A stretch of DNA of 36,246 nt from Ktedonobacteraceae bacterium (lineage in GTDB: Bacteria > Chloroflexota > Ktedonobacteria > Ktedonobacterales > Ktedonobacteraceae), in assembly GCA_014896635.1 (NCBI GenBank), contig JADBKA010000016.1:1-36246 (forward strand), given 5' to 3'. Below are positions 1-7,535 of this stretch, in pieces; the first letter of the stretch is position 1; every line of letters starts with the position of its first letter. A program made the position numbers and the translations under genes. The notes beneath the pieces are model-generated. The model did not search any database, had not been told where the DNA came from, and worked only from the letters and a program-made list of their open reading frames with translations.

Positions 1-575
1 CTGTAGCCCAGTTCCTGTACACCTGCACCGGCGGACCCGAGGAGCAGAATCGCCACCTGCCCGGCTTTGCGCCCGAAGAAGTTGAAATTCCAGCCTATCG
101 ACACTGGTGTCAGATGCGCCATCTCTCGCTGGCAACCCGACTGATACCCCAACCATGCCCGTTCGGCGCTGAGAACGTCAACAACGGCTGTGCCTGGCCA
201 GAGGATTTGCCTAATATCTGGATCTCTGATCCCACACAACCATTGCCACAGGCCGTTGAGCTGCATTTTGCGCAACCTACGACATGCAATACTGTGCTGG
301 TCTCTTTTGATACTAACCTGGATCTGACAACCAGCGAGCGCACAGAATTCTGGCGTGCGCCGGAGTGCGTGCGCGATTGGCGGCTCTATGCCCTGCTCAA
401 CGAGCAGTGGCAGCTCGTTTTTGAGGAACAGAATAACTACCATCGACGCCGTACAGCCCGCTTCGAGCCAGTAACAACTACCGCCTTGAAGCTCGAAGTG
501 CTGGCAACCAATGCGCCCGCCGGTGCAGTGGAGGAGAGCGCGCGCGTGTATGAAATTCGCGTGTATAACGAATAG
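1..575 (+). CDS. FAD-dependent oxidoreductase, C-terminal part (partial)
   Basis: The reading frame is open from base 3 to a TAG at 573-575 and has no start inside the window, so only the last ~190 residues are present. The piece begins with a flavoprotein-like segment (FLYTCTGGPEEQNRHLPGF), then passes into a beta-rich region containing PQAVELHFAQP and LKLEVLATN. That tail resembles the discoidin-like end found on large FAD_oxidored (PF12831-type) proteins. Those proteins are flavoenzymes of mostly unknown substrate. The nucleotide-binding N terminus lies outside the window, so the family call rests on the tail alone. A strong AGGAGG lies across and just after the stop, serving the next small ORF. 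Confidence 0.55.
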   Translation, partial: VAQFLYTCTGGPEEQNRHLPGFAPEEVEIPAYRHWCQMRHLSLATRLIPQPCPFGAENVNNGCAWPEDLPNIWISDPTQPLPQAVELHFAQPTTCNTVLVSFDTNLDLTTSERTEFWRAPECVRDWRLYALLNEQWQLVFEEQNNYHRRRTARFEPVTTTALKLEVLATNAPAGAVEESARVYEIRVYNE

Positions 576-589
576 GAGGCGGCAGTGAT

Positions 590-706
590 ATGCGCATTGT
601 CCACTGGCTCAAGAATACACAGGGCATGGTGAATGTGCTCCCTTCAACCATCGCGCGCTATGCACACATTCTAGATGAAATGGGAGTATTACCAGCCAGT
701 GGGTAG
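590..706 (+). CDS. small ORF, 38 residues, unknown
   Basis: ATG at 590 is preceded by AGGAGG at 574-579, an excellent ribosome binding site with about 10 nt spacing, and the frame runs 38 codons to TAG at 704-706. The product starts MRIVHWLKNTQGMVNVLPST and ends IARYAHILDEMGVLPASG. It is not recognised. It sits directly behind the oxidoreductase and could be translated with it. It looks like the N terminus of a larger protein cut short, because the first residues resemble the start of a Rossmann-fold enzyme; it may be a remnant. The following 130 bp are AT-richer and hold no further ORF in this frame. Confidence 0.35.
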   Translation: MRIVHWLKNTQGMVNVLPSTIARYAHILDEMGVLPASG

Positions 707-834
707 TATTTCCAATTTCAGAAGTGCAATAATCTTCTATTTCACTTACCTGCCACAGAGAACATAGCGCCTCTTTTCACAATAAAGCGGTATTGCCGAA
801 TAGCTGCTGTCCTTGATCAAAGACAATATGACGT

Positions 835-863
835 TTGACAGCGAGCAAAGAGAACCTTACAAT
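835..863 (+). promoter_or_regulatory. sigma-70 type promoter for the NarL-type kinase gene
   Basis: TTGACA at 835-840, a 17-nt spacer, and TACAAT at 858-863 form a near-consensus promoter. It lies 48 bp before the kinase start at 911. Between the small ORF end (706) and this promoter nothing else is apparent. Confidence 0.7.
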
Positions 864-910
864 TACAATGCTAAGTGTAAGAAGCAAGATCCCGCAAAGA
901 GAATAGTGCT

Positions 911-2044
911 ATGTCCAGCGCCGGCGCAAAATACACAAAATATGCTGAGATAATACAGCGCAATAGATTGCTCAGGCCACTGCTCGCCCTGCCTGTCTTC
1001 TACAAGGTACTTATTGCCAACAGCCTGATCATTTTCATAGGAGCTACCGGGGGAACATGGCTGGCAGCACACCTGAACAGCAGTCCTTCTACTCCAACAT
1101 TTCTGGTCATTTTTGTCACAGTGGGCTGGCTGGTCAGCGTGGTGATGAATTTTGTGGTACTGCAAATCGCCTTTCGCCCCTTGACGAATCTTGAAAAAGT
1201 CATGACCTGTGTGCAGCGTGGAGAGCGTTCTCTGCGTGCGCCCATGACAGGGCTGGACCCGCAGGCAGATCAACTGGCCTCCACGTTCAATATGATGCTG
1301 GAAGCCATCGACGAAGCCAACCGCCAGCGGGCCACGCAGATTATTAATGCTCAGGAGCAGGAACGCAAACGTGTAGCCCGCGAATTACACGATGAAACAT
1401 CGCAGGTACTGACATCACTGCTGATCAGCCTGGCCGTGCTTGAGGAGTCGGTGAACTCACAGCAAGCGCGTGATCGCATCGCAGAGACCCGTATGCTGGC
1501 TCATCAGACGCTGCGCGCCATTCGCAACCTCAGTATTGATTTGCGCCCCAGTGCACTCGATGACCTGGGCCTGCTTCCTGCCTTGCGCTGGTATATCAAA
1601 GAATACCAGGGAAAGACCGCGATTGAGGTCACTTTGCAGGCAGCGGGACTCAAAGAACGCCTACCTGCTGAAATGGAAACTGCCCTTTACAGAATCGTCC
1701 AGGAAGCGCTGACCAATGTCGCTAAACATGCTCATGCCCAGGCAGTGCATGTGGAAATTGTGCAGGAGAACGATGTGATCACGGCGACGATCAGCGACAA
1801 TGGGCGCGGCTTCGATGTCAACAGACTACAGAAAGCTCCTGGTCAGGAGCTGGGGGGATGGGGACTGGTCGGTATGTATGAACGCGCGAATCTGCTCGAA
1901 GGAACACTTACCGTTGACTCAAAGCCGGGGCATGGCACCACAATCCGTGCCTGCATCCCCCTGAGAGCGTCAAGCTATTCCAGCACCGACCGCGAGTTTG
2001 CCGCCAGATCTGCAAGGCAATCCTCGTCAGGTCCATTACCCTGA
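911..2044 (+). CDS. NarL-family sensor histidine kinase
   Basis: A 377-residue membrane histidine kinase. Two hydrophobic segments (about residues 33-55 and 62-88) are separated by only a few residues, so there is almost no external sensor domain. A HAMP-like linker follows (about 88-140), then a HisKA_3 dimerisation/phosphoacceptor helix with ERKRVARELHDE, which puts the phosphorylated histidine at about residue 160. The HATPase_c domain has an N-box (VQEALTNVAKHAHA) and G1 box (DNGRGFD). The kinase is expected to phosphorylate the regulator encoded 59 bp downstream. Its signal is not evident; with so little extracytoplasmic sequence it may sense the membrane or a cytoplasmic cue. The start at 911 has only a weak purine-rich site (AAGAGA), but no better start is seen. 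Confidence 0.93.
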   Translation: MSSAGAKYTKYAEIIQRNRLLRPLLALPVFYKVLIANSLIIFIGATGGTWLAAHLNSSPSTPTFLVIFVTVGWLVSVVMNFVVLQIAFRPLTNLEKVMTCVQRGERSLRAPMTGLDPQADQLASTFNMMLEAIDEANRQRATQIINAQEQERKRVARELHDETSQVLTSLLISLAVLEESVNSQQARDRIAETRMLAHQTLRAIRNLSIDLRPSALDDLGLLPALRWYIKEYQGKTAIEVTLQAAGLKERLPAEMETALYRIVQEALTNVAKHAHAQAVHVEIVQENDVITATISDNGRGFDVNRLQKAPGQELGGWGLVGMYERANLLEGTLTVDSKPGHGTTIRACIPLRASSYSSTDREFAARSARQSSSGPLP

Positions 2045-2103
2045 CAGAGGTGCCACCAGTTCTCACATTATTCTTATATCTAAGATGATAGGACACGTAA
2101 CAC

Positions 2104-2754
2104 ATGAAAATGCGCATTTTACTGGCCGATGATCATACCATCTTGCGCGCCGGGTTGAAAATGATGTTGAATGCTCAACCGGATATGGAGGTGGTAGGGG
2201 AAGCACAGGATGGCCGGCAGGCCATTTACGAAGCACTGCGGCTCCAGCCTGATATTGTGCTCATGGACATCACCATGCCCGATATGAACGGCATCGAGGC
2301 GACGCGGCAGATTAAGAAGTCCCTCGCCGAGGTGAAAATCCTGATCCTCACCATGCACGAACACGACGAGTATGTTTTCCAGGCCCTGCGCGCCGGCGCT
2401 TCCGGCTATATCCTCAAAGAGGCTGCCGATACCGAGTTAATCACCGCCCTGCACGTCATACAGAACGGGCAATTCTATCTCTCACCCGCCGCTCAGTCCG
2501 TCATGGTTGGCGATTATTTACAGCGAGTGCGTGCCGGAGAAGAGAAAGATAGTTACAGCAGTTTAACCGAACGCGAACGCGAAATCCTCAAGCTTGTCGC
2601 CGAAGGCTACACCAACAACCAGATTGCCGAACGCCTGGTGATCAGCCCCAAAACCGTCGATACCCACCGCACGCACATCATGGATAAGCTCAATCTGCAC
2701 AGCCGCGCTGAACTGGTAAAGTATGCCATGCGACGCGGCCTGTTAGAAGATTAG
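2104..2754 (+). CDS. NarL/FixJ-family response regulator
   Basis: A 216-residue two-domain regulator. The receiver domain (residues 1-120) has acidic residues D9 and D10, the phosphoacceptor D55 in IVLMDITMPD, and the LKEA lysine region near residue 106. The C-terminal LuxR-type helix-turn-helix (about 148-210) contains LTEREREILKLVAEGYTNNQ and SPKTVDTHRTHIMDKL. It is the partner of the upstream kinase. ATG codons at 2104 and 2110 are both possible; the first is used here. Its targets are unknown. Confidence 0.95.
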   Translation: MKMRILLADDHTILRAGLKMMLNAQPDMEVVGEAQDGRQAIYEALRLQPDIVLMDITMPDMNGIEATRQIKKSLAEVKILILTMHEHDEYVFQALRAGASGYILKEAADTELITALHVIQNGQFYLSPAAQSVMVGDYLQRVRAGEEKDSYSSLTEREREILKLVAEGYTNNQIAERLVISPKTVDTHRTHIMDKLNLHSRAELVKYAMRRGLLED

Positions 2755-2800
2755 TGGGGAGTGGAAAGTGGAACTGCAAACCTGCTCAGCACAACAGGAC

Positions 2801-3139
2801 TCACCGCTCTTCGTCAAAATCGGCCAGATTTGTATTTTCTTCTGCGAAATACTCATCACTGTAAAAGCCAACATCCCGGCCGACATAGACGCTGACCAGG
2901 AAGTCATCGCGCGGCATATCCGCCGACAGTACGAGATCCTCGTCAATCTGCTCGATCAGCTTCGTCAGTTCCGCCTCTTCTAATTCACGCTCCAGAATCA
3001 GAGTTGCATGGACGGCTGTCGTCGTAAAGTGGATATCGATTGTCCCCAGGCGATTATTCTGAAGGCTGTTCCCTTGCATAATATAATAGCCTTCAGAATA
3101 GGGGGTACGAAAATGGCGTTCAAATCGAATATCTTCCAT
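2801..3139 (-). CDS. conserved-looking acidic protein, unknown function
   Basis: A 112-residue protein, convergent with the response regulator gene. The start ATG at 3139 has AAGGGAG about 5 nt upstream. The sequence has no signal peptide or membrane segment. It has two regular alpha/beta parts (GTIDIHFTTTAVHATLILE and DDFLVSVYVGRDVGFYSDEY) and an acidic tail ending ADFDEER. The opposite strand is also open here (2768-2983), but the minus frame is longer and has the ribosome binding site. No family recognised. Confidence 0.6.
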   Translation of the reverse strand: MEDIRFERHFRTPYSEGYYIMQGNSLQNNRLGTIDIHFTTTAVHATLILERELEEAELTKLIEQIDEDLVLSADMPRDDFLVSVYVGRDVGFYSDEYFAEENTNLADFDEER

Positions 3140-3669
3140 TCTACTCCCTTACGCAGTCGAAACCAGGATTTAAGCTGCGCTCTCCCTTCTCTCCCTTCTC
3201 TCCCAATGCCAACAGCGGGTCGGCTCGCACAACAGGATTATATAGTTCCAAAAAGTCTAGCGATCTCTCGCGTTTGAGAGATTTCCCTTTTTGGGTTTGG
3301 CGGAGAATGACGATCCGCCGTGGATGGACTACCAGCGAGTGAGCGCACCGCCTTCCCATCCTCTACTCCCTAGCTGCGAACAGCAACAGGAGCTACATGT
3401 AAGCACAAGAGGGTCAAACCTCCCTGCCGGAGCGTTTTTCCCCAGGCACCGGACTTTGCCTGGAACCGCTGAAACACTATAAAGGGTCCTTTTAGAAATG
3501 TGCTCAGAGCTATTCTAGCACAGTCAAAAGGCAAGTGTAAAGGGTGCCATGAAACGCTATAAAGGGTCCTTCAAGAGAAGGCCATAAAATCAAACACTAG
3601 TATCTATACCGCTTCTGCAAGCTGGTCAAGAAACCGGTCATACCGCAATTTTTCTGCTGTCATCCCCTT
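3140..3669. other. 530-bp gene-poor stretch with repeats and hairpins
   Basis: No convincing gene is present. The stretch holds a pyrimidine run of three near-identical CTCCCTTCT units (about 3180-3204), a 7-bp hairpin (ATCTCTC/GAGAGAT, 3263-3282), a 6-bp hairpin (GGCGGA/TCCGCC, 3299-3319), a 7-bp hairpin (CCAGGCA/TGCCTGG, 3442-3463) and the 21-bp direct repeats listed separately. A TATAAT facing the 2801-3139 gene occurs near 3237, without a good -35. Confidence 0.6.
3471..3571. repeat. two 21-bp direct repeats 80 bp apart
   Basis: GAAACACTATAAAGGGTCCTT (one base beyond 20 when read to its final T) occupies 3471-3491 and recurs with one change (A to G at its sixth base) at 3551-3571. The core AAGGGTCCTT is nearly palindromic. 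Both copies lie between the zinc-ribbon gene and the 2801-3139 gene, in the likely upstream region of the latter. They may be binding sites for one regulator. Confidence 0.6.
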
Positions 3670-5244
3670 TCACAGGAAGCGGAATGACTGGCGCATCGGC
3701 CCAAAGATGCTTTGCTCAGCATCACTGTAGACGCTCTGTGGCGCCAGCTCTACGAGAGCGAAGAGGCGATTGCCATGCTCAGTTACCAGGATCGTGCAGG
3801 TGTAATTGGCGCCGCTGATCTGCACGTTGCCTTGCGTCTGCTGCCAGGTTGCGCCGGAGAAAGAGAGGGGAGTGCCAGCTTTTGCGTTCGTGACTCCCTG
3901 CTGGGAGACCTGCTGTTGCAGGAATTTATCGACGCTGCTGCCAGCCGCATCGGCTGCTATGAGAGTGAACTGAAAGGCCCGGCTGCTATCATGAAAACGC
4001 ACAGTGGCTTTGTCGCGCTCGATCTGGTACTTCCAACCATTAGGATAGAGTAAGGCAACACGCAGGCCAGTATCCTTGAATTCTACCAGCGGTTTCGTCA
4101 CTTCGGGAACGCTGAAGGGCCGGGCCACGAAGATCCAGGTTCCCGTTCCCAGTAGCACAAGCACAAGGAGAAGTCCCGTCACCAGCAATACGGAAAAGCG
4201 CCGGCCCGTCGTGGCAGGTCGTACCGGCGGCGTGGCCGGCAGTTCAGCCGGTGGCTGATAGGCAGGAGTAAACGGCACATATCCCTGCTGCGGAACGTGT
4301 TCCTGGGCGATTGTCTCATGCTTTCCGGCGACAGCGATGAGAGGAGATGTTTGCTCCTGCTCTGATATTACCGGTGGAACTGCCGCTGACCTTGCGGATT
4401 GCAATGACTGCAAAGGTGTTTCTGCTGTGATTCGCGCATTTTGAGGAGCTACAGGCATCTGTGTCGTGTTCATTTGCGTAATATCACCGGCGTCGGTTTG
4501 CTGCTTTTTCTGCTGATCCTGTTTGTCTCCCGCATCTGCTTTTTTCTGAACAGGAGTAGCCGGATTTTGCTCGCTCTGTTCCTCCAGTTCCACCGCTTCG
4601 ACCAGCAGCGTAGGCCGATCTTCAACCGGGATCTCTTCTCCATCCCCTTCATCCTGTCCTGATGGCGGTTGTTCTGCTCGCACGCTCTCCATCTGCATCG
4701 TCGGCAATTCGTCAAGCGACGCTGAATGCGCAGCAGCGTCTGTTTTTTCTTTTTGCGACTCTGGAGAGCGGGCCGGTGCATTCTGCTCCTGTTTTTTCTC
4801 TTCAGTGCCGCTTGTCTTGATCTGTGGCGAGCGAGCGGGGATCTCGCTTTCAGACGGCATGTCTGTATCACTTGCAGCACGCGCTTCCAGAGGACCGGCA
4901 AGATCCGCCTGACCAGCAACCGAGACATGAGTTAAAGGAGCAGGCCAGGCAGGCCAATCCACATCAATCGTCTGCTCCTCCTCGTTTTTCTGCTCATCGC
5001 TAGCCGAATCATCCGTAGTTTTTTGTGGGGACGAAAAAGGCGGCTGCCGGGCGATCTGCTCTTGCAAAGCAGACCTGGATCTGCTCTGTTCGGGTCGTCG
5101 TATCCTTTGTACAGGAGCAACGGAAGGCTTCTTCAACGCACGGGGGGCCTGAGAATCAGCCGCGAGCGGCATGCCACAATAACTACAAAACTGAGCATCA
5201 TCTCGCGGTATCCTCTGACCACAATGAGAACATTGTACTGGCAC
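3670..5244 (-). CDS. zinc-ribbon, disordered, single-pass membrane protein with PsbP-like C-terminal domain
   Basis: A 524-residue protein starting at a GTG (5244) with AGGAG about 7 nt upstream. Residues 5-25 are a zinc ribbon (CSHCGQRIP then FCSYCGMPL). Residues 30-345 are low-complexity, rich in Q, E, P, S and A, and probably disordered. One membrane helix follows at about 349-374 (FSVLLVTGLLLVLVLLGTG). The last ~145 residues (VEFKDTGLRVALLYPNGW onward) form a compact domain like PsbP/DUF1795 modules. The layout suggests a cytoplasmic zinc-ribbon tail and an extracellular domain. Zinc ribbons joined to long linkers and a membrane helix are frequent in Chloroflexota. No function can be given. 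The gene is followed by the repeat region and faces no obvious operon partner. Confidence 0.75.
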   Translation of the reverse strand: MPVQCSHCGQRIPRDDAQFCSYCGMPLAADSQAPRALKKPSVAPVQRIRRPEQSRSRSALQEQIARQPPFSSPQKTTDDSASDEQKNEEEQTIDVDWPAWPAPLTHVSVAGQADLAGPLEARAASDTDMPSESEIPARSPQIKTSGTEEKKQEQNAPARSPESQKEKTDAAAHSASLDELPTMQMESVRAEQPPSGQDEGDGEEIPVEDRPTLLVEAVELEEQSEQNPATPVQKKADAGDKQDQQKKQQTDAGDITQMNTTQMPVAPQNARITAETPLQSLQSARSAAVPPVISEQEQTSPLIAVAGKHETIAQEHVPQQGYVPFTPAYQPPAELPATPPVRPATTGRRFSVLLVTGLLLVLVLLGTGTWIFVARPFSVPEVTKPLVEFKDTGLRVALLYPNGWKYQIERDKATVRFHDSSRAFQFTLIAADAAGSSVDKFLQQQVSQQGVTNAKAGTPLSFSGATWQQTQGNVQISGANYTCTILVTEHGNRLFALVELAPQSVYSDAEQSIFGPMRQSFRFL

Positions 5245-5398
5245 GGCTATCTCCTACATCTAGCTCACCCGGAACTCTTCTATCCTGACAATAACCTGTT
5301 ATCCCTTCACCGGCCAGGTGGCAGGATCAGGCACGGGAGAGGATTGAGCAATAGTTGCTCTCTCTTCTATGATAGACGCTCTCACCAAGTCGAAGGTT

Positions 5399-5433
5399 GC
5401 CAGACGAGGAGAGAGTCTCCCCCCTCGTCTGGC
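5399..5433 (-). terminator. 11-bp perfect hairpin behind the flavoprotein gene
   Basis: GCCAGACGAGG (5399-5409) pairs perfectly with CCTCGTCTGGC (5423-5433) around a 13-nt loop. It lies 21 bp past the stop of the minus-strand flavoprotein gene. No T-run follows on either strand, so it may stabilise a 3' end rather than terminate by itself. Confidence 0.5.
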
Positions 5434-5454
5434 TCATGTTATGGTATAGTGCTG

Positions 5455-6690
5455 CTATTTGAGGGTGAGCAAAGCCTCGCGTTCGGCAGGTGTTTTGAAT
5501 TCCTGCTGAGTTTTTACAAGATCAACGAGCTTCCTGCGGCCCTTCGGGCTGCCAATCAAGAGCACACCGACCAGCTTATTCTGGCGGAAGAAGAGCTTGC
5601 GATAATTCTCATTGCCCTTCTCGCCAGGTTCGCGCCGCGCCAGCGTCTCCAGTTCGGGATTATGTGATTCGGCGGTGCCGACGACCGCGATGTTGACGTC
5701 GAAGAGCGGACTGGTATAGGTGGGTACATCCACGTAGGGCTGATGTCCTCCGGCCATGTTGATCCCCGCGATCCGCCCATGCGCCAGAGCATTATCCCAG
5801 GTGCCCATACATTGATGACAGTTGATAGTTCGGTCAAAAAATTCCGCTACATCGCCTGCGGCATAAACACCCGGTACATTCGTCTCCAGATATTCGTTTG
5901 TGACGATACCTCTGCGTACTTCAACAGGCGTTCCCCGCAAAATATGTGTGTTGAGAGTGATGCCCAGGCCAACGCCAATCATATCAGTCTGGATCTCGCG
6001 TCCCTTCTTCGTCCTGACATAAGCAGGGACGCCATTCTTAGGAACAACGCTCTCGATTTCGTCGTTGTGAATCACATCAACGCCGAATTTGCGGGCAATA
6101 TTATCCACGACCTCGCCGCCTTCGGGGTCCAGCGCGTTACGCAACCAGTAAGGACCCCGCATCAGCCAGGTGGTATTCAGCTTGCGCACGGCAAAGCCAT
6201 CGCACAACTCGTAGGAGATAAAACTGCCACCGTACGCCAGGGCTGTGCGCGACTCAAGCATTCTGGCAATGATCGTTTTGGTGTCGTCAAGCGTGACGAA
6301 GTTATAAATATGCCGGGTCCCCCCTGCTCCCGGTACACGGAGCGGATTGGCCCAGCCGCCACTTGCCACCAGCAGCGCATCGTAGGGCAGGTGCTGTCCC
6401 TTATCAGTTACAACTACGCGCTCTTCGGTATTGATGCCTGTCACCAGCGTCTCTATCATCAATTGAATGTTTCTCTGCTCATGCCAGGCGAAATCACGGA
6501 TCATCACCTTCTGCTCACTGATGACGCCCTGCAAAAAACGCGGCAGAGAGACACGGTTATAGAGAGGGTATCGTTCGTTTGTGATCAGATGAATACTGCA
6601 ATTCGGATCGTTCTTACGCAGGGTCTCTGCGGCTGTCGTGCCTGCCACCCCGTTACCAACAATAACATAACGTTTTTCGTGTGTCGCCAA
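5455..6690 (-). CDS. FAD-dependent pyridine nucleotide-disulfide oxidoreductase-like protein
   Basis: A 411-residue flavoprotein of the rubredoxin-reductase/NirB N-domain type. Residues 7-35 form the FAD-binding fold (YVIVGNGVAGTTAAETLR). The motif VPGVYAAGDVAEF carries the second FAD contact. The central NAD(P)-binding motif is altered: ALAYGGSFISYEL stands where GGGxxGxE is usual, so two of its glycines are serine. The start is TTG at 6690, supported by AAGGAG 8 nt upstream. NCHQCMGTWDNA after the GDV motif contains two cysteines, close to the pattern of related reductases. Expected role is electron transfer from a reduced pyridine nucleotide to a small redox partner, though the altered motif makes the electron donor uncertain. 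No rubredoxin or nitrite reductase gene is adjacent. Confidence 0.85.
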   Translation of the reverse strand: MATHEKRYVIVGNGVAGTTAAETLRKNDPNCSIHLITNERYPLYNRVSLPRFLQGVISEQKVMIRDFAWHEQRNIQLMIETLVTGINTEERVVVTDKGQHLPYDALLVASGGWANPLRVPGAGGTRHIYNFVTLDDTKTIIARMLESRTALAYGGSFISYELCDGFAVRKLNTTWLMRGPYWLRNALDPEGGEVVDNIARKFGVDVIHNDEIESVVPKNGVPAYVRTKKGREIQTDMIGVGLGITLNTHILRGTPVEVRRGIVTNEYLETNVPGVYAAGDVAEFFDRTINCHQCMGTWDNALAHGRIAGINMAGGHQPYVDVPTYTSPLFDVNIAVVGTAESHNPELETLARREPGEKGNENYRKLFFRQNKLVGVLLIGSPKGRRKLVDLVKTQQEFKTPAEREALLTLK

Positions 6691-6903
6691 GAGCCAGTCT
6701 CCTTGTTTTCAGTGCTATCACATGCTGTCCAGATCGTAACATTTGCACTGTGATTACGCAGTTGTGGTTCAGGCCAATCTTAGCATAGTTTGCCGTAGAA
6801 CGCTAGAGAGGATGGCAGTGGGAAATTGCACACTTGCCTGCTCCCAACACCGGGATCTCGCCAGCAAGCAACCAGCAGTTTTCTCACCCCCTCCTACTTC
6901 AGC

Positions 6904-7506
6904 TTAGCAGGCCGTCTTTATAGATGCCAGCAGCAGGCGCAGAGTCGCCAGGCATTGTGCTTCCCACTGCACGGCCGATGGGTCCAGGGCGAACAGGACA
7001 AACGTTCCTTCGTAAATGCTGATTATCGCAGTGGCAACATCGTCAGCATCGACTTCGCATAGCTCACCCCGCTCTATGCCCCGACGAATACAGGCTGCCA
7101 GTATCCGCTGATAGGTCGCATAATACTGCTTGAGCGAAGTACGCACCTCTTCATTGCGCGCTACCAGCGCGTAGAACTCGAAGGCCAGCGTTGCCATCTC
7201 CTTCATTTGCGCTATTCTCTCGGCGAGAAAATGCGTGAACCAGGTGAGCGATTCTTCCGCTGGCATTGTTCCTTCCACCAGTGGAGCCAGTTCAGCCGCA
7301 TCCACTTCGTAGAACCAGTATTGTACAGCCATAATCACCGCCTCTTTGCTGTCAAAGTACAGATAGAGGGTGCCTTTGCTCAGCCCGGCTTCGCGCGCGA
7401 TATCTTCCATACGGGCTTGCTGGAAGCCGAGGCGAGCAAACACAACCATAGCGGCCTGCATGATCTGTTTTCTACGCTCTTCACTGACATCTGGACGCGG
7501 CGACAT
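6904..7506 (-). CDS. TetR-family regulator, last gene of the P450 operon
   Basis: A 200-residue TetR protein. The N-terminal helix-turn-helix spans about residues 10-55 (RKQIMQAAMVVFARLGFQQA, then GLSKGTLYLYFDSKEAV). The rest is the helical ligand-binding domain. Start ATG 7506 has AGGAGA about 6 nt upstream. The gene follows the P450 gene by only 29 bp on the same strand, so both are probably cotranscribed from the promoter near 8984-9012. The palindrome at 8954-8983 fits a TetR-type operator and suggests autoregulation together with control of the P450. Confidence 0.93.
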   Translation of the reverse strand: MSPRPDVSEERRKQIMQAAMVVFARLGFQQARMEDIAREAGLSKGTLYLYFDSKEAVIMAVQYWFYEVDAAELAPLVEGTMPAEESLTWFTHFLAERIAQMKEMATLAFEFYALVARNEEVRTSLKQYYATYQRILAACIRRGIERGELCEVDADDVATAIISIYEGTFVLFALDPSAVQWEAQCLATLRLLLASIKTAC

Positions 7507-7535
7507 TTTCTCTCCTGATCATGACTATAAGCAGC

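Noticed and set aside
3180..3204. Pyrimidine tract of repeated CTCCCTTCT
   Set aside because: Short simple repeat; could be a slippage site but shows no further structure.
4470..4928. Minus-strand frame rich in arginine within the zinc-ribbon gene
   Set aside because: It is an out-of-frame reading of the low-complexity region.
5743..6753. Plus-strand frame of 336 codons
   Set aside because: It lies opposite the flavoprotein gene, has no family pattern, and reflects codon usage of the real minus-strand gene.
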